DNA from: Porphyra umbilicalis
Taxonomy: Eukaryota; Rhodophyta; Bangiophyceae; Bangiales; Bangiaceae
Direction: 5' to 3'
NCBI GenBank assembly: GCA_002049455.2
Contig: KV918819.1
Span: forward strand, 62,001-126,000
Length of the DNA stretch: 64,000 nucleotides
Shown: piece by piece, positions 12,598 through 22,264 of the stretch
Position numbering within the stretch: position 1 is the first letter of the stretch
Layout: each line of letters starts with the position of its first letter
Translations under genes and position numbers: made by a program
Notes under the pieces: generated by a model
What the model saw: only the letters and a program-made list of their open reading frames with translations
Databases searched by the model: none
What the model was told of the DNA's origin: nothing

Positions 12598-13565
12598 GGT
12601 GCTTTGCTGAGAAAAGGAGCATGTATGTTTTCGAGTGCAAACGTTTGCCGAGGTGGACCGATGTCAGGAAGTCCACCAGATCGTCTCTCACCTGGCTTAA
12701 CGGGACCGATAGCATCCCAAGTGCAACTGCACCTCGGTTCACCGGCGAAAGCCACAGCCACCCACTGGCACATGGTAGGACGTGGGACTGAGGGCTCATC
12801 ATGCAGCCAATGACTTCTCATTATTAAATGTCAAGAACACTGCCCAAATCCTGTCAGAATACCGGTTCAATGAATGTGACCACGTGCCCATTGGCTGCGT
12901 CAAGCGGCCTAATTTTCACAGTACTTGAGCCGGCTCTCCTCGGTCCACAAGACAGAGACTGCGCACCTGTCCCACCTGGTTCCCCAGATGAAACGCAGGT
13001 GGGCCGGATACAGTCACTGCTGTACCCATCATCGACGGTGATTGGTCAATAGATTGTGAGTGACAAGTCTCAATGTCAATGAACAACGGCGACCTACTGA
13101 TCACGGAGCTCACAAGTTCGGACGGCCAATGAACGGCCCGAACGGACAGAGCAGAATTGCAAGAACTTCTCCAACGTCGTGCATGTTCAGAGGCCGATTC
13201 AGCCTCTGCGAGCAAACAATGATGGGCCAGCTAGGAGGGACGCTCCTGACGGCATCGCTGGGGCCGGTGGTTTAAGAAGTCTTGTCCTGATTATGCTGTC
13301 AGCGTCCATGTTCTGGCATCGTTTCACAAAGACCAGCACGGGTGTCAGCAGGTACTTGCCACCGGGTCCCTCAGAGTGCGGTTTTTCAGCTTCTGTCAGC
13401 CTTTGTCGGCCCAAGGGCCGGGGGAACCTGGTCGGTGTGCTTGACGTGTCACACGTCACCCGGAGATATCATGGGTCTCCCCACGGCACGGGTCAATGCT
13501 CGCAGTGGTCGGGCGTGCATGTTTGTTTGCGCAAACTTGCATGCTCCTTTTCTCAGCAAAGCAGC
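12598..13565. mobile_element. Non-autonomous terminal-inverted-repeat element, copy 1 (968 bp)
   Basis: The left end, ggtgctttgctgagaaaagg, is matched in reverse complement by the right end, ccttttctcagcaaagcagc. Similarity continues inward for about 40 bp, to gcaaac-type palindromes such as gtttgcgcaaac near 13525. The interior has no coding frame I trust. A second copy of similar length lies inverted at 59170-60126, with matching interior. No clear target-site duplication could be made out (only a possible AT), so the superfamily is unassigned. Confidence 0.85.
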
Positions 13566-13884
13566 ATATGCACCCAACTTTCCCGACGATACCGAGGGAG
13601 AACTAACAGGCTGTCAGACGAGACATGAGTCAGGTCGTCCGTCAAGTAATTACAGAAGAAAGTCGAACAGATGGTTTCTGTAACAATGAACAATATTTCT
13701 TGATAATTACTGAGAAAAGAAACCATCAATGAATATTTCGTCGAACTCTTACCACGCTGTTGGACACGGCCCCCACGATCGATTCTAGAAGTTTAATCTC
13801 TAGAATAGAATGGGGGTCCGATTCGGATGAGATCCTACACGTACGCAGCACAGCGCTGGCCTTGCTCTCAAGGGCTGCACTTAT
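13566..13884. other. Short intergenic stretch with an AT-rich inverted repeat
   Basis: Around 13650-13745, tcgaacagatggtttct is followed by agaaaccatcaatga and cgtcgaac. The arms are imperfect and the loop is AT-rich. No gene is seen. Confidence 0.5.
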
Positions 13885-14634
13885 TCATACGAGTGGCGAG
13901 ATGTCGATGCCGTCGACGCACTCAAGCGCAATGACGACGATGCGGTGACGCGCGTCGAGGCGCACCTGAAGACCCACACGTGCGGTCGCAAGGCGCACGG
14001 CGAGGCGGTCAAAGGGTACGGGGTACCGCACGGGTCGTTGAGACGATGCGGTGCGGGCAAGGCGTCGCCATAGAGAGACGCAGAGCGTCATGCGCAGCTG
14101 TGGCTGTCGGGGGCACCTGCCCTTCCCAACGCCCGTGCCTTGCTCTTTTGGACGGGCCGTGGCGACGCCGCCACCGCCGCCGTTCCACCGCTGCCCGGAC
14201 GCATCACCGTGCCGCTGCGCCATTCCGATCCGCGCGTCGCGCAACCGCCAGCCGCGGCGCGGGCCACCCCCGCCCCGTGCGCCGGGGGCGTGCCCACGAG
14301 CCCCCCCACACACGGACGCAACGCACCCCGTGCGGGCGCGCCACGTTGCGGCAAACGCCCGCGCGTCCCCCCCCCCCCCGTGGTCCTCGCCAGCGCCCTC
14401 ACCCCTGCCCCCCAGCCGGTCGCCCCCCCCAACGGCGGCCACGGGGGGCGCAGGCCCCCCGGGGGCGGCACCGCCCGCCCCCGCCCCACCCTTTTGGTGC
14501 CGACGGACCGTCGCGGACCCGCCGCCGCCGTCGCCATTGCCCGCCACGGCGGCGTGTTGTCCGGTCCTTGTGTTGGTGAGGGGGAAGGGGGTGACCACGT
14601 CGCCCACACCGCGCCGAGAGCCCAGCGCGTACAC
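13885..14634 (-). CDS. Hypothetical protein, Gly/Ala/Arg-rich, about 249 aa
   Basis: Not recognised. An open minus-strand frame from ATG at 14634 (MYALGSRRGVGDVVTPFPL) to a stop at 13885. The first half is Gly-rich low complexity; the last 60 residues look more like ordinary protein (PFDRLAVRLATARVGLQVRL, then RHRIVVIALECVDGIDI). It lies 300 bp downstream of, and on the same strand as, the frame at 14935-16398 and may be a further exon of that gene. A Pro-rich plus-strand frame overlaps it, and GC content alone keeps such frames open, so coding status is uncertain. Confidence 0.3.
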   Translation of the reverse strand: MYALGSRRGVGDVVTPFPLTNTRTGQHAAVAGNGDGGGGSATVRRHQKGGAGAGGAAPGGPAPPVAAVGGGDRLGGRGEGAGEDHGGGGDARAFAATWRARTGCVASVCGGARGHAPGARGGGGPRRGWRLRDARIGMAQRHGDASGQRWNGGGGGVATARPKEQGTGVGKGRCPRQPQLRMTLCVSLWRRLARTASSQRPVRYPVPFDRLAVRLATARVGLQVRLDARHRIVVIALECVDGIDISPLV

Positions 14635-14934
14635 AAAGGGGGGTTATCTTCTTGCTCTGGTCGCGCCCCCTCGCCCATCCCTGGGCCTCCCTCCCACCCC
14701 CTATCTATACTCGACTCCTGGCCTCTGCCCGCACGCCCTTCTCCCTGGATGGGGGACCCCGCCCCGAGCGCACACCCTCGGCACCTCCCGCTTCGTCCCC
14801 CAGCACCCCCGCCCCACGGTGCTCCGCTGCGGGTGGTGTCTCGCCGCCAACGCTCCCCCGTCTCCCGGCTCCCCACACCACCCCTTGGTGGGGACGCCGC
14901 TCGCCGGCCTGGCCGTGCCACCCGCCCGCCCCGC

Positions 14935-16398
14935 TCAGTGGCGGCGGCCGTCGGTCGGCTCCCCTTCCCCGCCGCTCTCGGCCTTGCCGCCGTCGACCGG
15001 CTCCGGGACCCCGCCAGACTCAGTGGCACCGCCGGCCTCGGCGCCATCCTCGTCGGTCACCGCGTCTGGTGCCAACGGCTCCACGCCGCTGCCGCCGCCC
15101 CCGCCGTCGCGCGTGGTGCTGTCCCGGCCGCCCGGCGCTCCGCCCGCGCCCAGCGGCGCAGGCCCCGTCCCCACCTGGCCGTCACGCGAGGGGGCTCCGC
15201 CCAACACGGCGGCCACCGCCGGCGGGCGCCGCCGAGCGGGCGCAACCCCCGCCCGACGCGCGCGCGAGAGCACGATTTTCTCGGAGGCGGGTTCGCCCCC
15301 CTTGTCCAAGCCGACGGTGATGTGAACGTCGGGGACTGTCGGAGGGGGGCGGCCTCCCCAGGCCCCGATTTCGAAGTCGCCTGGGACGACTGCGTCCTCT
15401 GCCCGCAGCGGCTTGCGGTCTGCGCCGTAGACAAACCGCTCGACGAATCGGCCTGCATCGCAGAGAGCGGTCACGCGCTCCTGCACGGCCATTGCCAAAT
15501 TGGCCAGATGGGCACCCGTGGTTGTGACCACCACCTGCTTGGCGGGCGAGTCCGCGAGTTCTTTCTTGGCGGCGCGCAACACGTGGCGGCTAGCCAACCC
15601 GCTCTCGCGTCCGCCCATCGCCCGACGGAGTTTGTTGAACGCCGACCAGCTGATGCCCAGCTCAAAAACGATCCCAACCTGCTGCCTGTGGGATAGGTTT
15701 ACCCGTGCAGGCCCACCACCGGCACAGACCGACCCCTCGCTGTCCACGCCCGACACCACGCCGGCTACCATCAGCTGGCGTCGAGCCGCCGCTCGCCGCT
15801 TGTTTTCTTGGCTTCTTTTGACGGCCACCTTCCGCGGCGATACTTGGCGCACGTACACCCGAGGCCGTCCGTTTTTCTGCTGGAGACAGATCTGATCGCG
15901 GTCTGCGTGCAGCAGAATGGCCGATGCAATGCGCCAAAGGATGGACTCGTCCTGGGTCCGGCCGACGCCACCCGAGAGAAGGTAGTCCAGAAAGGCTTGG
16001 CAGCTCGGCTCGGGGTGAACCTCAGCGGGTAGGGCGGCGGGAGCGACATCGCCGACATCGGCGTCGGGGCGGAGCAGTGCATCAGCAGCAGGACCGGTGT
16101 CCACTCCAAGTGATGGGCGGGGACAGTCCGCTTCCGGCGGACACAGGGAGGAGGTGGCAGAAGGGTGGCCCACAGCCGGCAGCGTCGCACGTGCGCGCTT
16201 CGCGAGAGGATGAATTGAGGTAGTGGAGACTATGGGGACTGCGGGAGGGGCCACAAAGCCACGCTTTGCTGCCCTTTGCTGCCGAGAGAAGCACGCGTCA
16301 CAGCTGCCTCGTCTGCACCTCGATACAGGGAGGCGGGCCACGCGCAGGCACGGTGTGCCTGGTGGACTCTGGAGTGCCACTTCCCGCCACGCAGTCAT
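14935..16398 (-). CDS. Unrecognised 487-aa protein with Cys cluster and VPDVHITVGLDKGG motif
   Basis: Single open frame on the minus strand from ATG at 16398 (MTAWREVALQ). Near residues 28-42 is a Cys-rich stretch (CRRGSCDACFSRQQRAAKR). A mixed-composition central part follows (QAFLDYLLSGGV, ILWRIASAILLHADRD, QQVGIVFELGISWSAFNKLR), then VPDVHITVGLDKGGEPASEK at about residue 340. The last 120 residues are Ala/Gly/Pro-rich low complexity. The VHITVGLDKGG stretch resembles beta-strand-plus-Asp motifs seen in some uncharacterised transposon-linked proteins, but I cannot place it in a named family. The ordinary amino-acid mix in the middle, unlike the Arg/Pro frames opposite, argues that this strand is the coding one. 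A mobile-element origin is possible. Confidence 0.5.
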   Translation of the reverse strand: MTAWREVALQSPPGTPCLRVARLPVSRCRRGSCDACFSRQQRAAKRGFVAPPAVPIVSTTSIHPLAKRARATLPAVGHPSATSSLCPPEADCPRPSLGVDTGPAADALLRPDADVGDVAPAALPAEVHPEPSCQAFLDYLLSGGVGRTQDESILWRIASAILLHADRDQICLQQKNGRPRVYVRQVSPRKVAVKRSQENKRRAAARRQLMVAGVVSGVDSEGSVCAGGGPARVNLSHRQQVGIVFELGISWSAFNKLRRAMGGRESGLASRHVLRAAKKELADSPAKQVVVTTTGAHLANLAMAVQERVTALCDAGRFVERFVYGADRKPLRAEDAVVPGDFEIGAWGGRPPPTVPDVHITVGLDKGGEPASEKIVLSRARRAGVAPARRRPPAVAAVLGGAPSRDGQVGTGPAPLGAGGAPGGRDSTTRDGGGGGSGVEPLAPDAVTDEDGAEAGGATESGGVPEPVDGGKAESGGEGEPTDGRRH

Positions 16399-17097
16399 GC
16401 CAACTGCCTCCTTGAGGAAGGCCCGTCAAACGCGGATGCAAAGTCATCCACCGTAGCCCTGTGGACAAGAAGGCACAAAAAAAGGGCCAGATACTGCTGC
16501 AAGGGTCAATGGGACATGTCCAGAAAAGCAGCGGTCATGGACGGTATGACAGGCGGGGATGAAGCAGGCGTGCGATCGCGTAGCACTCAGATCACAGCTC
16601 CCGTACTCATCCGTACACTAATAACGTACTTCCCGTTTCCGACAGTGTCGACCATTTTGTGAACCCTCACAGGATGACCGTTGCAGGGTCGGCGCAAGGG
16701 AGCGGAAGAACCTCTTCACCAGGGCACAGTTGCCAACTGCCACCTGCGACGACACGGGATCACGTCATGACTCTGATGTCAGCATCCACGATTGATTTTT
16801 GGTGGTGCCGCACCCCCCTCAATGAGGCAGCAGCGGGGGGGTCGCATTTGGGTCGCGGCGCAAATCGCGTTCGACCACTCATGTTTATGCACGTTGCTCA
16901 AGATGTTTCAGGGGGTCGCTCCCAGTTTTCAGGGGGTCGCTGTCAAGCACCGACCCAGAAGAGCCACCTTGACTAGGCGTGCCCCCCGGCCGCCGCGTGG
17001 CGCTCAACTCTCGCGTCACTGTTGCCCGCCACAGGGGGGCGGTGCGGTGCGCCTCCCCGGGACTCCCCCGACGCCCCCCCCCGCCCCCCCCCCCGCC
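16399..17097. other. Intergenic DNA upstream of the Ala-rich gene
   Basis: No gene seen. A direct repeat of gggggtcgct lies at about 16910 and 16933. Toward 17040-17097 C runs increase, as in other 5' flanks of GC-rich genes in this window. Confidence 0.45.
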
Positions 17098-19011
17098 ATG
17101 GCACCCCCCCCGCGGCCGACCGAGCGCGGGGGACGGCGCGCCCGTGACGGGCGCCCGTCGTCCCGCCGGCGTGGCGCCCGACGCCGTCGCGGCGCCGACG
17201 CCGCGGCCGCCGGCGCGGCGGCGGCGGCGGCCGCCCCTGCGCGACCGCCGGCGCAACGGCGGCCGGCGGCGGCGGCGGCGGCCGAGGTGGCGGCGGGCGT
17301 CGCCTACTTTCTCACCGACATCCTTGCCGCCGCGTCGGTACGTGGTCCCACCGCCGTGCCGAGCGTGACGGTCGGGTGGGGGGGCGGGGGGGGGGGGGAG
17401 GGGGGGGGGGGTGCGCCGCCGCGTGTGCGCGGGGGCGTCGGCGTCGTCGACGGGGGTGGCGGCCCCGCTGGGGGCGCCGCCCGCCCTCGTTGCGCCCGCG
17501 CGCGGTGCGGTGGGGGGGGGGGGGGGTGGCGCCCCCCGTCGGCTGCTCACTAACACCCGTGCGACCGCCGCCGCTGTTGCTTGCGTGCGCGGCCGGGCGC
17601 GGGCGCGCGTTGGTGGTGTGCGCCCCCCGCCCGCCCGCGCGTGCCCTGTGCCCCTCCCCCTCCCCCGCCGTGCCGCTCGTGTCGCCAGGGGGGTGACTGC
17701 GTCGACTGGGCGTACGGGGAGTTTGTCAGCGCCCTCGGCTGGGCAGTGTGGGTGCGCACGCACGTGCGGGCGACGCTCGACGGCGGCGACGCGGCCGTCG
17801 CGGCGCTTTCGGCGGCGGTACGTTTTTTTCTTGTTTTTTTTTTTTTTTTGGTCGTGTTGCTTTTTTGCATTGGCGCGCGCGCCTGCACGGCGGGCGCGCC
17901 CCCGCACGTGCGCGCAGCGGCGAGCCGCCGCGCGACCGCGGCCGCCACCCTCTGCCGCGGCGGCGCGCCGCCGTGGACGGCCGCGCGCGCCCGCCGCGCC
18001 CGCGCGCCCGACCGTCGACGGGGGTGGGCGGCGACGGACGCGCGCGGGCCGCCCCCCCGCCACGGGGCGGGTCAACGTGCGTGGGCGGCGACTGACGAGA
18101 CCGGGCCGCCCCCCCCGCGCCCCGCCGCCGCGCCCGTTGTGGCGGTCAACCGTTTGCGTTGCGGGATTGTGTCTGAGCCCCCCCCCCCCCCCCCCCCCCC
18201 CTCCACAGTTACATGCGCGCGGCGTCGGGGCGGCGCCGACGTCGTCCCGCCTAACGCGCGCGCCGGCGGCGCTGATGCGCGCGCTCCTGCGCTCCCCCCA
18301 CCTGACGGCGCCGGCGCTCGGGCGCCTCGCCGCCGCCGTTGCGGCGGTGCACCCGCCGCCCGCCGCGGCGGCGGTCGGCCGCGACTTGGCCGCCGCCGTC
18401 GGCGCGGCGGCCGCCCGCGCGTCGGCGGTGCGGTGCGTCGCGCGCGCGGCGGCGGCGGCGGCGGCGGGCGCGGCGGGTGGGGTGGCGGCAGGCGCGGGCG
18501 CAGGGGGGTGGCGACCAACCCCCCCGCCACCGCACGAGGCGCGGGGGAGTGGGGCGGAGCCGCCGCTGCCGCCGCGGGCGCGGGCGCGGGCGCGACCTGG
18601 TGGGCCGCCGCCGTGGCCGCCGAGGCGGACCGCCCGGGCGCGGCGGCGGGGGTGGGGGACCGCCTCCTCCGCGCCGCCGCGCGGGCCGACGCGGCGGCCG
18701 CTGCCGCCGCCGGCGCGCCGTCGAGCGGCCCGGAAGTGGCCGCCGTGGCGGCGGCCACGGAGCTGCTGTTGTGGGCCGTGGCGGCGGGCGCCGACGCCGG
18801 CGGCGCGGCGCTCCGCGGCGTGGGGTGGGGGGGGCGGCCCCCGCCGGCGGCCGCCGCAGAGGCCGTGACGCTGTCGGTCGTGGCCACGGCGGTGGCCGTC
18901 GTCGGCAGCGCGCGCGGCGGCGGCCGCCCGGCGGGCGGCGCGCCGGCCGTCAACGTCACGGGTCGGGGTGGCGGCGGCGTGGACGCGTCGGGGGAGGAGG
19001 CAGCGGCGGAC

Positions 19012-19044
<33 letters not shown>

Positions 19045-19246
19045 TGGGCGACCGTCCCAGAGCCGGCGCTGACGGCGGCGGCGGCTGCGCACCCGGCGGT
19101 GGGTGCGGCGGTCGTCGGGCGCCTGCTCGGCCGCGTCGCCGCGGCGGTCGGCCTCCCGCCGTCGGTGCTCGGGGTGGGGGGTGGCCACCCACCCGCCCCC
19201 GCCGCCGTCGAGGCGGTCGGGGGGGGCCGCCCGACGCGTGGCGTCG

Positions 19247-19286
<40 letters not shown>

Positions 19287-19554
19287 ACCGGGTGGCCACG
19301 CCGCTGCCGCCGCGGCCGCCGCCGCGGCCGCCGCGTGGGCCCCGGCCCCGCCCCTCGGCGACGCCGCCGCCCGCCTCGCGCGCCTCGTCGCCGCCGACGC
19401 GGGCGGGGGCGGCGTCGGGGGGCTGGCGCTCGCGTGCGTCGGCGCCGCCGCCGACCGGGCGGCGGCGGCGGGGTGCGTCGCCCCGGCGGCCCGCCTCTGC
19501 CGCCTGCGCCGGTGGGTGTCGGCGGGGGGGGTCGCCCCGTTTTGGCTCGCCTAA
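17098..19554 (+). CDS. Ala-rich, probably helical protein; three exons, one frame change at a G run
   Basis: Unrecognised host gene. Exon 1 runs from ATG at 17098 to 17337 (80 codons, ending YFLTDILAAAS). Exon 2 is 17689-17817 (GGDCVDWAYGEFVSALGWAV). Exon 3 is 18209-19554 (LHARGVGAAPTSSRL onward), ending PFWLA and a stop. Both introns (351 and 391 bp) start GTACGT, end CAG and join in phase 0; the second has 24 Cs just before its acceptor. Exon 3 opens in one register (to about 18500, LTRAPAALMRALLRSPHL) and continues in another (ELLLWAVAAGADAGGAALRG and onward). The change falls at the gggggg near 18503 and would be explained by one missing G. The runs of Ala with regularly spaced Leu/Val suggest stacked helices, possibly ARM/HEAT-like, but no family motif is clear. 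No targeting signal is evident; the first 60 residues are Arg/Ala-rich. Confidence 0.6.
17338..17688 (+). other. Intron 1 of the Ala-rich gene
   Basis: Donor GTACGT at 17338, acceptor CGCCAG ending 17688. It contains G runs up to 11 nt near 17385-17410 and at 17512-17526. Both flanking exons stay in frame (phase 0). Confidence 0.6.
17818..18208 (+). other. Intron 2 of the Ala-rich gene, with 24-C acceptor tract
   Basis: Donor GTACGT at 17818 followed by a T-rich stretch. The acceptor CTCCACAG ends at 18208 and is preceded by 24 consecutive Cs (18178-18201). The junction is phase 0. Confidence 0.65.
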
Positions 19555-19783
19555 CCGCCCGTGCCCCGCCCCCGGCGGCCGCCGCGTGGCGCGCGCCACG
19601 CGTGCCGCCCCCGCCGCCGCACGCGCCGCACGCGCCGCACCGCTCGGGCAGTCCGACGTAAGGGAGGGGTCGAGATTTTTTTTTTTTTTCCCTCCATTTC
19701 CGCTGTGCGCCCACCCCCCCCCCCCCCCCCCGCGCCCCTCGCTGCAGTCCTTTCCCCCCCCGTGGGACCCCCCCCCCCCCCCC

Positions 19784-20138
19784 TCACACGCGCGGCGGGG
19801 GTTGGAACAAGCCAAACCCCCGCCCCGCCTCGGACGAGCGGCGGTCGTCGGTCGCGCCGCTGCCGCTCTTGGAGCGGAGCGCCGGCCACGACCAGGGGCT
19901 CCCGGCCTCCCGCTCGCTCGCCACGCTCAGCGAGAGGCTCGGGCGGCTCTCGCCGCTCGTCCGCCGGCCACCGGCGGCGGCGGCGGCAGCGGCGGCCGCG
20001 TCGGCGGCGGGCGGCGCGCCCCCCACCGCCCCGCCGTCGGTCGGCGGCGCGTCGCGCGTCGTGCCGCCGGGCACGACCACGGGGATGAGGCCGGGGAGGC
20101 CGTCGGTCGGCGGGCGCCAGCCGGGCGTGGCCGCCCAC

Positions 20139-20182
<44 letters not shown>

Positions 20183-21226
20183 GCCACCACCGCCGTCGTC
20201 GGCGGGGGCGCGGTGCCACCCCGGCGGCGGCGGCGTCGGCGTCCGCGGCAGCGGCGCCACCGCCGCCGGCCCGTCGGGCGAGCGGCGCGCGTCGACGCCG
20301 CCCGCCGCGTCGACGGGCGGCGGCACGCCCGCGGCGGGCGCGCGGCGGAGCGCGCCCCCGCCGTCGCCGCTCAGGGCGAGGGGCGGATCCGTGTCGGTGC
20401 CGCTGCTGCGGCGCGCCGCCGCGGCGGCGGCCGCGGCGGCGGCGGCGCCACCGACGCGGCGGCCGCCCCCGCCCGCGGCGGCGGCGCGCCCGCTGCCGCC
20501 GCCGCCGCCCCTGCCCCCGCCCCCGCCGCCATTGGCGGCGGCGGCGGCGCCCGCGCCACCGCCCTCGACGCTGCTGCGGCGGTCACCCCCCCCCCCTCCC
20601 CCCCCCGGCGGACGACCACCGACGCGACGGCGGCAATGGCGACGAGCGCGGCGACCGCCGCAATGGTGCCCCACACAATCCCCGCCACGCGGCCGGCGCG
20701 CGCGGTGGTCGTTTCGCCGTCGGCGTTGCCCCCCCCCCCCCCCCCTCCTCCCCCCCGGGTGGCGGGTCGGCCTCGCCTCCCGGCGGCGGGGCGTCAGACG
20801 GGCCCTCTGGCGCCGGCGCGACGAGGGCAACGCGCAAGCCGAGGTCCCCGCACGCCGTCGCCGCGTCGGCGGCCAAGCCCCCCGACGCCATGTACGTGGC
20901 AAAGTCGGCGGCGGCGGCGGGGGACGCCATGGCCGCCGCGTAGGTGACCGCCCACGCGGTCGTGCCGTCGTCGGTCGACGGGGACGGGGGTGGGGACGGG
21001 GGCGGCGGCGGCGGCGGCGGCGACGCCAGGGGCGGCGCCGCCGCGTCGGCGGCACCCGCCGACGGGGCGTCCACGGCAATGGCCATGAGGCCCATGCCGT
21101 GGGGGGTGTGCGCCGCGCCGGCGGCGCGGAGGCACGCGTCGGCGACGGCGGGGAAGTGGGGGTGCGGCGGGTGCACGGGCATGGCGGGGGGGGGGTGGGG
21201 GTGGCGGCCGCCGTCGCTTGCCGCAC
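19784..21226 (-). CDS. Single-pass membrane protein with Ala/Pro-rich ectodomain and Gly/Ser tail; frame changes at C runs
   Basis: Minus-strand gene of unknown role. From about 21240 down, one frame reads DPAERAASDGG, then MPVHPPHPHFPAVADACLRA (ATG at 21182), TPHGMGLMAIAVDAP, a Pro/Ser stretch, and WAVTYAAAMASPAAAADFAT. In a second frame comes a clear membrane segment (IVWGTIAAVAALVAIAAVAS, near 20610-20690) followed by VVRR. In a third frame the tail (Ala/Gly tracts, ESRPSLSLSVASEREAGSPW, LFQPPPRV) runs to a stop at 19784. The frame changes fall at the G/C runs near 20730-20756 and 20587-20607. The Arg-Arg after the membrane segment suggests the tail is cytosolic. It may be continuous with the frame at 21359-22264, since the junction there is also a G run. 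Exon limits are not resolved. Confidence 0.45.
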
Positions 21227-21358
21227 GCTCGGCGGGGTCGGGGGGGGGCGCTCCCGCCGCCGGCGGCGTGGGGTAGGACCATGGACACGATCAAGCGAAA
21301 GGTGAAGACGCTCGTGCCGGGGGGGGGGGGAGGAGCGGCGTCAGTGACGCGGGCGTCG

Positions 21359-22264
21359 TCAAGTCGGGGGGGGGGGGTCCACGGCCGTCTCTTCGGGCTC
21401 GTCGGTCGGCTCGGCGCTGCCGAAAAGGCCGTCGTCGGCGGCCGTCTCGTCGGGCTCTTCGCTGCCGAAAAGGCCGTCGTCGGCGGCCGTCTCGTCGGGC
21501 TCTTCGCTGCCAAAAAGGCCGTCGTCGGCGGCCGTCTCGTCGGGCTCTTCGCTGCCAAAAAGGCCGTCGTCGGCGGCCGTCTCGTCGGGCTCTTCGCTGC
21601 CAAAAAGGCCGTCGTCGGCGGCCGTCTCGTCGGGCTCGTCGCTGCTGAAAACGCCGTCGTCGGCGGCCGTCTCGTCGGCCTCGTCGCTGCCGTCAACGTT
21701 GGCGGCGGCGTCGGGTGTGTCGGTTGCATCTTGCTTGTTGGCGCCGACCGGCATGACGACGGCGCACGGGGTGGGAAGCGGGGTAGCCGTGGGGATCACA
21801 GCGGGGGTGGCCGTCAGGGAGGGAACCGGGGTGGTCGTGACCTGCCGCCGCATGCCGCCGCACCGCGGCACGGTCGCTGTCGGGATTGTGGTCGGGGCGG
21901 GGTGGTCGCTCGACTGGACCTCACCATCGGCGGTGGTGAGGGTGGAGCCGACGCTTTTGGGCTTGGCGGTCGCGTCCACCTTCACGTCACCACCGCCAGT
22001 CAAGCCCGCCAGTACCCCTTTGAGAAGTTGCGTCAAAAGCGTTTCTAGGTCGACCTTGCCGCCGGCCGCCGCCGCCGCTGCGGGCGCACCCTGTCTCCCG
22101 ACGACCACCGTCGCCGAGACACCGGCGGCGGCCATTGCCACCATCGCCGCCGCCGCCGCCGCCGCAACCACCGCCGCTTTCGCCACCACGCGGCCGCCTC
22201 TGCCCAGCCGCCGGTGTCGGACCGGGTCGAGCCGCCCGCCGCGCCGCTCCATGGCGGCGACCAT
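21359..22264 (-). CDS. Secreted or membrane-anchored protein with 15-residue acidic tandem repeats
   Basis: Minus-strand frame. I chose ATG at 22264 (MVAAMERRGGRLDPVRHRR) because a basic leader is followed directly by a hydrophobic stretch (AAVVAAAAAAAMVAMAAAGV), the pattern of a signal peptide or signal anchor. Next come VDLETLLTQLLKGVLAGLTG, a Thr/Pro-rich segment, and about six repeats of 15 residues with the core DDGLFGSEEPDETAA. The frame closes at 21359 beside an 11-G run. In a shifted frame the sequence continues and may join the membrane protein at 19784-21226. The Thr/Pro and acidic repeats suggest a cell-wall or surface role; this is inference. Confidence 0.5.
   Translation of the reverse strand: MVAAMERRGGRLDPVRHRRLGRGGRVVAKAAVVAAAAAAAMVAMAAAGVSATVVVGRQGAPAAAAAAGGKVDLETLLTQLLKGVLAGLTGGGDVKVDATAKPKSVGSTLTTADGEVQSSDHPAPTTIPTATVPRCGGMRRQVTTTPVPSLTATPAVIPTATPLPTPCAVVMPVGANKQDATDTPDAAANVDGSDEADETAADDGVFSSDEPDETAADDGLFGSEEPDETAADDGLFGSEEPDETAADDGLFGSEEPDETAADDGLFGSEEPDETAADDGLFGSAEPTDEPEETAVDPPPPT
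21405..21690. repeat. Coding minisatellite, about six units of 45 bp
   Basis: The unit gccgtcgtcggcggccgtct recurs every 45 bp (for example gaaaaggccgtc at 21422 and 21467). Central units are almost identical, so the array expanded recently. The unit is a multiple of three and keeps the minus-strand frame. Confidence 0.9.

Noticed and set aside
14051-15325. Plus-strand Pro-rich frame of 424 codons
   Set aside because: Overlaps the minus-strand frame with mixed composition; the plus frame is Pro/Ala/Arg only.
16885-19815. Minus-strand open frame of 976 codons
   Set aside because: Composition is almost only Arg, Gly, Ala and Pro. The opposite strand has a three-exon model with in-phase introns and ordinary helix-like sequence, so this is its antisense shadow.
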